Shown piece after piece: positions 9,489 through 18,041 of a stretch of 64,000 nt of DNA (position 1 is the stretch's first letter; every line of letters begins with the position of its first letter). Source of the DNA: an uncultured bacterium (GTDB taxonomy: Bacteria; Verrucomicrobiota; Verrucomicrobiia; Verrucomicrobiales; Akkermansiaceae); assembly GCA_945947905.1 (NCBI GenBank), contig CAMEZO010000001.1, positions 1-64,000 on the forward strand. Direction: 5' to 3'. The notes beneath the pieces were generated by a model, which saw only the letters and a program-made list of their open reading frames with translations, had not been told where the DNA came from and did not search any database. Position numbers and translations under genes: made by a program.

Positions 9489-11156
9489 TTATGAAAGGAT
9501 GGCTCCCTTGGAGGCGTTGGTGGCCAACTTGCGGTAGCGCTTCAGCCACTTGCTGTCAATCTCCTGCATGGTCGGGTGCCACACGGCGCGGCGGGCGGCT
9601 ATTTCTTCGTCACTCAGCTCGGCGTTCATCGTGCGGGCCGGGATGTCGATGGAGATGATGTCCCCATCCTTCAGAAGGCCGATGAGCCCGCCTTCCGCAG
9701 CCTCCGGGGAGACGTGGCCGATGCAGGCTCCGTGCGTGGCGCCGGAGAAGCGGCCGTCCGTGATGAGGGCGACGCTGTTGCCCAAGCCCTTACCCATGAT
9801 GTAGCTGGTGGGGGCGAGCATCTCCTGCATGCCGGGGCCACCCTTCGGGCCTTCGTTGCGGATGACGACGACGTCGCCGGCTTTCACCCTGTCGGCCAGA
9901 ATACCGGCGCAGGCTTCTTCCTGGCTCTCGAAAATAACAGCCGGGCCGCGGTGCACCAACATCTCGGGCAACACGCCGGCCTTCTTGACGATGGCGCCCT
10001 GCTCGGCCAAGTTGCCGAAGAGCACGGCCAGTCCGCCGTCCGAAGCGTAGGCGTCTTCGATCGGGCGAATCACTCGGGCGTCCTGCGTGCGCAGACCTTC
10101 CATCTGCTCGCCCAGGGTTCTACCGCTCACGGTGGGGGTGTCGGTGTGCAGCAGGCCGGGCTTGCGATTCACCTCGGCCAGGATGGTCATAATGCCGCCG
10201 GCGCGCAGCACATCGTGCATGTGCCAGTGGGAGCTGGGGGCCACCTTGCAGATGTTCGGGGTGCGCTTGGAGATCTCGTCGATGCGGCGCAGGTCGTAGT
10301 CCAGCCCGGCTTCTGCGGCGAAGGCCAGCGTGTGCAGCACGGTGTTGGACGAGCCGCCCATGGCCATATCGCAGGTGAAGACGTTATCAATGCTCGCCTC
10401 GGTAATGAGGTCGCGGGGCAGCGGGCCGCCCTGCTTGGCCATCTCCACGGCGCGTCGGGCGGCGGCTTTCCAGAGCTCCTTGCGCTCCGCAGAGAGGGCG
10501 GAGAGGGTGCCGTTGCCCGGCAGGGCCAAGCCCAGCACCTCGCACAGGCAGTTCATGGAGTTAGCGGTGAACATGCCGGAGCAGCTCCCCGCTCCCGGGC
10601 AGGCGTGGCACTCGACGTAGTGCAGCTCCTCGGGGCTGATCTTGCCGGCCGTGCAGGCCGCTACGGCCTCGAACACGCTGTTCAGGTCCAGATCCTCGCC
10701 GTTGCGCCCCTTGCCCACGGCCATCGGGCCGCCGGAGCAGAAAATAGTCGGGATGTTGCAGCGCAGGACACCCATCACCATGCCGGGGACGATTTTGTCA
10801 CAGTTCGGGATGCAGATGCAGGCGTCGAACGCATGGGCGGAGAGCATGGTCTCTACGCTGTCGGCTATCAGTTCGCGGCTTGCCAGGGAGAACTTCATGC
10901 CCCGGTGGGCCATTGCTATCCCATCACACACGCCGATGAGGTTGAACTCGATGGGGGTACCGCCTGCGCGGCGTACTTCTTCTTTGATGAGCTCTGCCAC
11001 CTTGTTCAGGTGAACATGCCCCGGAATCACTTCATTGAACGAGTTGCAGATCGCTATGAAGGGCTTGTTTATATCTTCATCGCTCATGCCCGTCGCCCGC
11101 ATGAGGCTGCGGTGCGGAGCACGTTCGATGCCGGCTTTGGTTCTGTCTGACAGCAT
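9489..11156 (-). CDS. ilvD: Dihydroxy-acid dehydratase
   Basis: CDGIAMAHRGMKFSLASRELIADS; CIPNCDKIVPGM; GSCSGMFTANSMNCLCEVLGLALPGNGT; TDGRFSGATHGACIGHVSPEA. Confidence 0.97.
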   Translation of the reverse strand: MLSDRTKAGIERAPHRSLMRATGMSDEDINKPFIAICNSFNEVIPGHVHLNKVAELIKEEVRRAGGTPIEFNLIGVCDGIAMAHRGMKFSLASRELIADSVETMLSAHAFDACICIPNCDKIVPGMVMGVLRCNIPTIFCSGGPMAVGKGRNGEDLDLNSVFEAVAACTAGKISPEELHYVECHACPGAGSCSGMFTANSMNCLCEVLGLALPGNGTLSALSAERKELWKAAARRAVEMAKQGGPLPRDLITEASIDNVFTCDMAMGGSSNTVLHTLAFAAEAGLDYDLRRIDEISKRTPNICKVAPSSHWHMHDVLRAGGIMTILAEVNRKPGLLHTDTPTVSGRTLGEQMEGLRTQDARVIRPIEDAYASDGGLAVLFGNLAEQGAIVKKAGVLPEMLVHRGPAVIFESQEEACAGILADRVKAGDVVVIRNEGPKGGPGMQEMLAPTSYIMGKGLGNSVALITDGRFSGATHGACIGHVSPEAAEGGLIGLLKDGDIISIDIPARTMNAELSDEEIAARRAVWHPTMQEIDSKWLKRYRKLATNASKGAILS

Positions 11157-11242
11157 AGCGCGCGCATTCTAGCACATTCCGCGCCGCATTACCAGCCGAA
11201 AATTCAGGATAGCGAGTCATCAGCCCTCGCTTCGGCCCCCTC

Positions 11243-11836
11243 TCATGCCCGCCCCGCGAATATCTTCTCGACATATTTAGCAATCATATCGACCTCGATG
11301 TTCACCACGGTTCCGGGTTGGTAGGTGTGCATATTTGTGGCTTCCCATGTGTGCGGAATGATCCAGAACTCCAGCACATTATCCGGCAAAATGTTTGCAA
11401 TGGTCAGCGAAATACCGTCGATGGAGATGCTCCCCTTGTCGATGACATAGCGCGCATATTCCTGCGGAATCCGAATCCGCACGCAGTGGTCCTGCCCCAC
11501 CGGCTCCACAGACACCACCTCGGCCGTGGTATCCACATGTCCCATCACGAAATGGCCTCCGAAACGCCCGCTGCCGCCCATTGCGCGCTCAAGGTTGCAC
11601 TCCGCCCCCGGTTCCAGCTTCCCCAGCCCCGTCACCCGCAGCGTCTGCGTCAACAGGTCGAACTCCACAGCCTCTCCCTCAATCTTGTCCGCTGTCAGGC
11701 AGCACCCGTTCACCGCCACCGAATCCCCCCGCTGCAACTCCCCCGCAAACGGCACCCGCACCGTATACCGCGCCCCCTGCGCAATAGGCTCTTTCTTCAT
11801 CACCCGACCCGTGCACTCTACTAATCCCGTGAACAT
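11243..11836 (-). CDS. ribE: Riboflavin synthase alpha chain
   Basis: MFTGLVECTGRV start; duplicated lumazine-binding domain with GHFVMGHVDTTAEV. Confidence 0.95.
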   Translation of the reverse strand: MFTGLVECTGRVMKKEPIAQGARYTVRVPFAGELQRGDSVAVNGCCLTADKIEGEAVEFDLLTQTLRVTGLGKLEPGAECNLERAMGGSGRFGGHFVMGHVDTTAEVVSVEPVGQDHCVRIRIPQEYARYVIDKGSISIDGISLTIANILPDNVLEFWIIPHTWEATNMHTYQPGTVVNIEVDMIAKYVEKIFAGRA

Positions 11837-11842
11837 GCCCCC

Positions 11843-11872
11843 AGTCTAGCACACCACCCCTCCCCCCCGCAA
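11843..11872 (-). promoter_or_regulatory. Candidate promoter TTGCGG-N18-TAGACT, 6 nt before ribE ATG
   Basis: Read on minus strand. Confidence 0.5.
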
Positions 11873-11930
11873 GCCCCTTTTCCGTCACCATTCCACACTG
11901 AGCGGTGAGATCCGGAGTGCCGGAGGCAAA

Positions 11931-11962
11931 GCACCCGGCGCGGTGCGGGGCCGGCCGGGTGC
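11931..11962 (-). terminator. Stem-loop downstream of the sialidase gene (possible terminator)
   Basis: GCACCCGGC … GCCGGGTGC inverted repeat; weak U-tract. Confidence 0.5.
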
Positions 11963-11987
11963 GAGGAAACGGGGGTATGCAGCCTGA

Positions 11988-14048
11988 TTACTTCTTACCC
12001 TTGGGAGCGGGCTTGGCAGACTCGCCGAGCACCTCGCTGAGCGGGAACTTGAGGAAGCCGATACCGTGCATTCCGGAGGACTCGGAACTGTGGGGAGCCT
12101 CGTAGAAGACACCGACGGTATTCTCGTCTACCATGGTGAGGCAGGAGTAGCCCCAGCAGCCGCGGGTGTCGTATTCCAAGCCCTCATTCCACGTCTTACC
12201 CTCATCACGGGAGGCGCGGATCGTCATGTGGCTGCGGTTGCCGGCCTTGGGGTTCGAGAAGAGGAGGATGCGACCGTACTTCTTGGAGTTGACCGCGATG
12301 AGCGAAGCCTGGCAAGTGGGCTCCTGCAGGGCCTTGAGGTTGGTCTCATGCGGCTCCCAGGTTTGGCCGAGGTCCTTAGTCACATAGACCACACGCTTAC
12401 CGCTGCGCCACTCGTTGCGGCAGTTGAGCATAAGGGAACCGTCCTTCAGCTCCGCCACCTGGCACTCCGAGGTAGCGTGGGGGATACCGGTGCCGTACTG
12501 CCAAGTCTTACCGCCGTCCTTCGAGACGCAGAGGGTGCTCATGCACTGCTGCGGTTTGGCCCCGCGCTGCCAGATCTGAGCGGGGAACACGATGTAACCC
12601 TTGGAGGTCGTGATACCGTTGCCGGGCCCGGCGAGAATCGTGGTCCACTCCTCCTTCTTCACCTCCTTGGTGATGTCCACAAGCTCCTTGCTCCAGGTCT
12701 TGCCGTCGTCATCGGAGTAGGTCATGCACCACCAACCGGTATCCTTGCCGAAACCGGTCTTAGCCGTCCACAGGGAAGCGCCGCCGCCCCAGTGGCAGGT
12801 GAGGGCTTGCAGCCAAATGCGCCCGGTCTTGTCCTGCAGGATGCAGGGGTCACCGCAACCGTTATCAGCGCCTTTACCGGTATCCATCCCCACAGCCGGA
12901 GTGGTCCAGGTCTGGCCGCCGTCGGTAGAGCGCACCACAGCCACATCGATATCCGCGCAGAGGTCGCCGCTGTGATTGTAGCGGGCATCGAAGCAGCCGA
13001 TCAGGGTGCCTTTCTTGGTGCAAATAAGGCCCGGGATACGGAAGGAAACGCATTTGCGGGGCTCGGCACCGTCCGCCTGGTTACCGACGGTTTCATCGGG
13101 CACACACACCAAATAGCCGATACGGCGGGTAACCGGCGCGGTCTCGGGGGTAAAGGTAGCACTGCCGATCGTCACGGCAGGCTTGCTGATGGTCACCTTG
13201 CCACCCACCACGGCAGAATCGGAGGGGGTAACATCCAGCCAAATCCAGTTATCACCGCTCTTCAGAGTACTCCCGGCATCCCCGATAATGGTCACGGTAC
13301 CATCGGCGGAGGGGATACCGGTGCCGAGCACAGAGCTACCCACCCCCGTCGTGAAGTTGCAGCCGCCGGCATCGCTGCTGCGTAGGGTCACCTTCGCCAC
13401 CTGGTTCGGTTTATCCACACGGAACACCACCTTACCCACACCGGGGGCATTATCCAAGCCGGTGGTGGTCACCTTAAACCCGGTCACGGCGTTGATGGGA
13501 GCACGCTTGAGGATGGGGCGGGCATCCTTGTTTCCCACAGCTTCCACGCCCACCACCTTCATCGGACCGCTCGCAATCTGCAGGTCGTCAATCAGCACGC
13601 CGGCATCATCCGGCGTATCGGCGGTCAGCACCAAGCCCGTCGTACCGGCAGGCAACTGAACCTCCACATGGGTCTTGAAACCACCCGTCGGGGTCTTGGC
13701 ATCCAGCTTCTTAAGCTCCTTGAGCCCGCCGTTCACCACAGCGGAAACCTTCAACTCGAACGGCCCGCGCTTCGTCCAGCGCTCCACCCAAAAATCACAC
13801 GGCGCGGGGCTGCTCAACTGCTTATCCAGAGTGAGGGTAACCGTGCGACCGTCGCCCCCCAGCAAGCGGAGACTGTTAGGCGCACTGCGCGTATGCTCGG
13901 TAATCACGGCAGCATGCCCGGCCTCGGCCTGCAGCGTGCCGTACGCCGTACCGGCTTCGCGTAATGCACCGGCCTTCAGCGTGTCAAATCCTTCCGCGGC
14001 CGCGAAGGTGCCGCACGTCATCAGTGTTATGAGAACTGCTCGCGTCAT
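11988..14048 (-). CDS. Secreted exo-alpha-sialidase (GH33-like) with N-terminal accessory domain
   Basis: Signal peptide (MTRAVLITLMTCGTFAAAEG), FRIP motif (SFRIPGLICTKKGTLIGCFDAR), Asp-boxes (RSTDGGQTW, YSDDDGKTW, SKDGGKTW, SRDEGKTW). Start chosen at 14048. Confidence 0.92.
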   Translation of the reverse strand: MTRAVLITLMTCGTFAAAEGFDTLKAGALREAGTAYGTLQAEAGHAAVITEHTRSAPNSLRLLGGDGRTVTLTLDKQLSSPAPCDFWVERWTKRGPFELKVSAVVNGGLKELKKLDAKTPTGGFKTHVEVQLPAGTTGLVLTADTPDDAGVLIDDLQIASGPMKVVGVEAVGNKDARPILKRAPINAVTGFKVTTTGLDNAPGVGKVVFRVDKPNQVAKVTLRSSDAGGCNFTTGVGSSVLGTGIPSADGTVTIIGDAGSTLKSGDNWIWLDVTPSDSAVVGGKVTISKPAVTIGSATFTPETAPVTRRIGYLVCVPDETVGNQADGAEPRKCVSFRIPGLICTKKGTLIGCFDARYNHSGDLCADIDVAVVRSTDGGQTWTTPAVGMDTGKGADNGCGDPCILQDKTGRIWLQALTCHWGGGASLWTAKTGFGKDTGWWCMTYSDDDGKTWSKELVDITKEVKKEEWTTILAGPGNGITTSKGYIVFPAQIWQRGAKPQQCMSTLCVSKDGGKTWQYGTGIPHATSECQVAELKDGSLMLNCRNEWRSGKRVVYVTKDLGQTWEPHETNLKALQEPTCQASLIAVNSKKYGRILLFSNPKAGNRSHMTIRASRDEGKTWNEGLEYDTRGCWGYSCLTMVDENTVGVFYEAPHSSESSGMHGIGFLKFPLSEVLGESAKPAPKGKK

Positions 14049-14130
14049 ACACCTGTAGTTTATCACACACTTCCCCGCCTTGGCAAGCTTTTTTCTCGCC
14101 AACCCTCCCGTTTTTGTGTATAATACCCCC

Positions 14131-14766
14131 ATGAACGCCGAAACAGAGTGGAACAGCGTGACCATTGACGATGAGCAGCGTCCCCGAGTTTCCCCCGAGG
14201 ATCTGCGGGAAATGCTGAATGATTTGGACCCCGATGACTTTGACGAGGATGTGCAGAACTTCCTCGCGGAGCTGGAGCAATGCACCACCCCCGAGCAGGT
14301 GGACGAGCTGAAACCCGCCGCCACCCTACTTCTGCAGGACGAGGTGGGCCTCTCCCCCGATCTGGCCGCCATGGGGGTGGAACCGGATGAGGCTCTCATC
14401 CGCCTGCTCCTTTCCGCCGGTGCCGACCCGGATGCCACCAATCCCCACGGTCAACCGCCCCTCCACCTCGCTGCTTTCTACGGCTACGAAAACGTCGTTG
14501 ACATGCTCGTGGCCGCCGGCGCCGACCTCCGCCGCAAGAACGCCTCCGGCCTCTACGCCGCCGACGTCGCCGCCACCCACGGCATCGCCGACAAAATCCG
14601 CCCCACTATCTCCGGCAACGAAGACCTTCCCCCGGAAATCGAGGACGCCGACTACATTCCCCCCGACCATGAATGCACCTGCGGCTGCCACGAACACGGC
14701 GACCACGAACACCCCTGCCACTGCCACGAGCACGGCAACTGCGACTGCCGCGAACACAGGGAATAG
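14131..14766 (+). CDS. Ankyrin-repeat protein with His/Cys-rich C-terminal tail
   Basis: HGQPPLHLAAFYGYENVVDMLVAAGADLRRKNASGLYAADVAATHG; tail HECTCGCHEHGDHEHPCHCHEHGNCDCREHRE. Confidence 0.85.
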   Translation: MNAETEWNSVTIDDEQRPRVSPEDLREMLNDLDPDDFDEDVQNFLAELEQCTTPEQVDELKPAATLLLQDEVGLSPDLAAMGVEPDEALIRLLLSAGADPDATNPHGQPPLHLAAFYGYENVVDMLVAAGADLRRKNASGLYAADVAATHGIADKIRPTISGNEDLPPEIEDADYIPPDHECTCGCHEHGDHEHPCHCHEHGNCDCREHRE

Positions 14767-14826
14767 TCCCCTACCCTCACCGGACCGTCACCCTTTTTCT
14801 TCCCCCCTCGCCCCACCGAGACGGGG

Positions 14827-15423
14827 TCAGGAATATACAACCGCCCCGGCGAAGGAGGGAGCGGGGGAGAAGAGGTGGATGTGCGGTGGAGTGGGGAAGA
14901 GTGGGCGGATGCGGGGTGTAGGGTCGGGACCGGTCGGGGGGAGATAGAGGAAGGGGTAGTTGCGGGCGTTCCAGAGGGTATCGCCGGCATGCTTAACGAG
15001 GGCTTCGGCGGTGCACCAGCAGGTAAAGAACTCCGCGAGGGAGCAACCGCGTCGGGTGAAAGCCTCGAGCTGCTCCGGGGCCATGATTCGGGAGGCCAAG
15101 GAGAGAAGGCGGGTACGAGGGCGAATGCGCTCAATGTCCACGCCGACGTCGCTGTGGTGAAAAGCGAGGCAAAGAAGGTCGCCGGAGTGGCTGATATTGA
15201 AAGTCTGCGGAGCCCAGGCGGGTTTGCCGTGCGAACCGAGGGAAAAGCGTATCTGCTGCGGCGGCACACCCGTACGGCGAGAGAGTTCCCGCCTAAGGAG
15301 GGCACGGATGAGCGTAAACCTCGGCCCGCGCGCCGAAGCCTGCTCCGACTCCTCATCAGACAGCAGCGCCGCATCCTCCGGGGTAGGCGACAACTCGGCA
15401 AGGTTGTATACCAGATAATCCAT
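14827..15423 (-). CDS. 4'-phosphopantetheinyl transferase superfamily protein (Sfp-like)
   Basis: FNISHSGDLLCLAFHHSDVGVDIERIRPRTR and FFTCWCTAEALVKHAGDTLW motifs. Confidence 0.88.
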   Translation of the reverse strand: MDYLVYNLAELSPTPEDAALLSDEESEQASARGPRFTLIRALLRRELSRRTGVPPQQIRFSLGSHGKPAWAPQTFNISHSGDLLCLAFHHSDVGVDIERIRPRTRLLSLASRIMAPEQLEAFTRRGCSLAEFFTCWCTAEALVKHAGDTLWNARNYPFLYLPPTGPDPTPRIRPLFPTPPHIHLFSPAPSFAGAVVYS

Positions 15424-15920
15424 CAGATCCGGATAAACTCGACCGCGTGCGCCTCTGTATCATACACGGCAAACGAAGGATGCTTGTAATAAAAACCGCA
15501 GATTTCCCCGGGATTCACGAGCAAGAGCCCATCCTTCCGCGACTGATCAGCGCGGTGAGTATGTCCGTAAAACAGCACCGTTACCTCCGGATCAAGCTCT
15601 GCGGCCCTCTCTGCCCGCATCTGATAATGAGCCATCGCCACACGGCGATTTCCCAGTGAAAAGATACCGCAGAACTCATGGTGGCAGATTTGGGGATAGA
15701 GCTTTGCAACAGACCGATGCTCCGCCAATTCTTCCTCATTGTTACCGAACACAAGATGCAACGGACCGGACCACCTCCGTCCCAAGAGATGAAGAGTCGA
15801 GACCTCATCAATATCCCCCGCGCAGCAAAGCACCGTGCACCCGGCCTTCTCAGCGGCCTTCAATGCAGCCTGCAGCTTCTCCTCCTCATTATGAATATCA
15901 GAAATTACAGCAACTTTCAT
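15423..15920 (-). CDS. YfcE/MJ0936-type metallophosphoesterase
   Basis: VISDIHNEEEKL, CCAGDIDE, VFGNNEE, FYGHTHRADQ, LLVNPGE metallophosphoesterase blocks. Confidence 0.9.
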   Translation of the reverse strand: MKVAVISDIHNEEEKLQAALKAAEKAGCTVLCCAGDIDEVSTLHLLGRRWSGPLHLVFGNNEEELAEHRSVAKLYPQICHHEFCGIFSLGNRRVAMAHYQMRAERAAELDPEVTVLFYGHTHRADQSRKDGLLLVNPGEICGFYYKHPSFAVYDTEAHAVEFIRI

Positions 15921-15926
15921 AACAAA

Positions 15927-18041
15927 TCAGAATGACTTCTTAACGACAAACACCGGAGAATACGGCATCGCATCCCCGAAGGAACTCCCGCGCGGCGCAG
16001 CCGCCACCTCTCCATCCGCCACATACCACAGCATGGCATCCGGCGCAATCTCCGCGCACAACACCGGCACGCCATCCCCGCCGATGAAACCGGCATAGGC
16101 AGGACGCACCCTCATCAGGCTCTCAAAGTTATGCGCTATCTCCCTGTGATACCGGCGCAGCGGAAGCGACGCAAACCACTCTGCGCACATCTCCTCCGCC
16201 TGCTGATACTCCGGCGCATGCTGCAGCCAGGAATCTCCCTCCGGAGAAACAGGAAGCCGCTGCAACAAGGCATCGAACGACGCCGCATCCTCCATCAAGC
16301 TCGGCGAAAAACGCATCCCCACCATGGGAGGGAAAGGATGCCGCCGCATCGTCTCCAGCACGCGCTTGTAGACAAAAGCCTTGGCCAAGGCCGGGCAGAC
16401 AGGGGAGCGAAAAGCAGCCACCCGCGACAACACGGAAGGCAGGTTGGCCAGACGGAAGAAGTCATCCTTCTCCAGCCCGCAGAACTCCACCAATTTCGCC
16501 GCATTAATCGTGCGAATCTTCACCATCGTCGCAGGCCGCCAAACGAGCTCCTGCGACTCTCCCGCCACAAAATCCGGGTCCATGGGATGACGGGAAAAAC
16601 AAGCGGCATCCTCACGAATGGCAGGCTTTTCCCCGGAAAGCACGGGCGCGACCCCATCCATCGACAGCTCATAAAACGGGCGCCGAAGCGTCTGCGCCGT
16701 CAGCGGCTCATCCATCAGCTGAACCTGCTCCGCAGAAGCCGGCACACCCAGCGAGAACGAGGGTCCGCACTTCACCAGCGCACGCTGCACCTCGGCCAAC
16801 ATCTCCGGCGACAGCTCACGGCCGTGTGTCTGCATCAGCGTGCGCAGATTCTCCTCCTTCGGGAGACAAGACATCACCTTCTTGAGCTGCAAGGCCGGCG
16901 GATATGCACGCGGCTTAAACTTCGACAGCAACTCGACGTAGTGCGCATAACTTTTAGCAATAGGCAAATGATTCTGCAACTGCCGCATGGCCGCAAAATC
17001 AGCAAACAAAACCGAGATCTCCTTCAGGCGCACCTGCTCGTCCCTGAGCATATCCCGAGAAAGCGAAAATCGCGCTCCGTCCACCGAGAAAGCATCCACC
17101 CGAGCACGGAGCACCGCCGCCTCCGCACGCAGTGCTGCCTCATCCTCCGCCACATTCCCCGTGAACTCCGCCGGCTGCGGCAAAGGAGCCAACAGCAGGG
17201 CACAGAGAGCATTCTTCTCCTCCATGTAACGCGCAAACTCACCCCGCTCCATGGCCTGCCAACGTGCCGGCATATCCCCCCGGAAACAAACCGGCAGGCG
17301 GTTCAGACGCCGGTCGATACTCCTCTTCTGCTCCGCCGACAGAGAGGCAGCCGCGTCCTCCCTCGCGGCGAGTCGCGACAAGAGTTCCTCCAGCGCACGC
17401 GCCTCTCCGGAGAACGAATCCAGTTTCTGACGTGCCAAGGACAAGGTACTGCTCAGCGCCGGGTAGAACATCTTGTTCGCCGAGGTATCCGCCGCAGCCA
17501 ACACTGCCGGCAGGCGCATCCAATCATTCGCCGCCATGCACGCACGCACCTGCGCCTCCGCCCTGCGAGCCACCGAATGCAGGCGCACCGGCACACACAC
17601 GCCCCCCAGGCAGAGCAACCCTGCGGCACAACAGAGGACCACCCGACGCACCCGCCGAGCGCGTCGCAGGCGCAGAGCATGGCGCAGCGCCCGACGATAA
17701 TCGCGCAGTCCGGGCTCCTCCCCCGACACACGATCCAGCCGCTGACGCAGCTCCTCCTCCGGCACCGTACTCAGGCAGGTAGCATCCTGCCGAAAAGCCG
17801 CCAACTCCTCCGCCAGCAGCCCGGCCGCCTCCCGCTGCAGACGCGCCCGACGCTCGGCGGGGGTCTCCGTGGCCTGCAGCGGCTCCCCGCGCTCCAGGCG
17901 AGCCAACTCCGCAGACGCCTCGGGGTCCCCCGGGAATGCCTGCAAACGCTCCTCGAGCAGGGCCCGCACCCTCTCCCAATCCTCTGCCAGGGCAAAGCGC
18001 TTCAGCTCCCGGCGCCACCTGTTCAACGGCTCGTCCTTCAT
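15927..18041 (-). CDS. Uncharacterised membrane-anchored protein encoded with the GTPase/GAP1-like genes
   Basis: Starts MKDEPLNRWRRELKRF; single TM (VRRVVLCCAAGLLCLGGVCVPVRL); ATGA overlap with the upstream gene's stop. Confidence 0.8.
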   Translation of the reverse strand: MKDEPLNRWRRELKRFALAEDWERVRALLEERLQAFPGDPEASAELARLERGEPLQATETPAERRARLQREAAGLLAEELAAFRQDATCLSTVPEEELRQRLDRVSGEEPGLRDYRRALRHALRLRRARRVRRVVLCCAAGLLCLGGVCVPVRLHSVARRAEAQVRACMAANDWMRLPAVLAAADTSANKMFYPALSSTLSLARQKLDSFSGEARALEELLSRLAAREDAAASLSAEQKRSIDRRLNRLPVCFRGDMPARWQAMERGEFARYMEEKNALCALLLAPLPQPAEFTGNVAEDEAALRAEAAVLRARVDAFSVDGARFSLSRDMLRDEQVRLKEISVLFADFAAMRQLQNHLPIAKSYAHYVELLSKFKPRAYPPALQLKKVMSCLPKEENLRTLMQTHGRELSPEMLAEVQRALVKCGPSFSLGVPASAEQVQLMDEPLTAQTLRRPFYELSMDGVAPVLSGEKPAIREDAACFSRHPMDPDFVAGESQELVWRPATMVKIRTINAAKLVEFCGLEKDDFFRLANLPSVLSRVAAFRSPVCPALAKAFVYKRVLETMRRHPFPPMVGMRFSPSLMEDAASFDALLQRLPVSPEGDSWLQHAPEYQQAEEMCAEWFASLPLRRYHREIAHNFESLMRVRPAYAGFIGGDGVPVLCAEIAPDAMLWYVADGEVAAAPRGSSFGDAMPYSPVFVVKKSF

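Noticed and set aside
9576-11150. 524-aa plus-strand ORF antisense to ilvD
   Set aside because: Opposite strand of a well-supported dihydroxy-acid dehydratase
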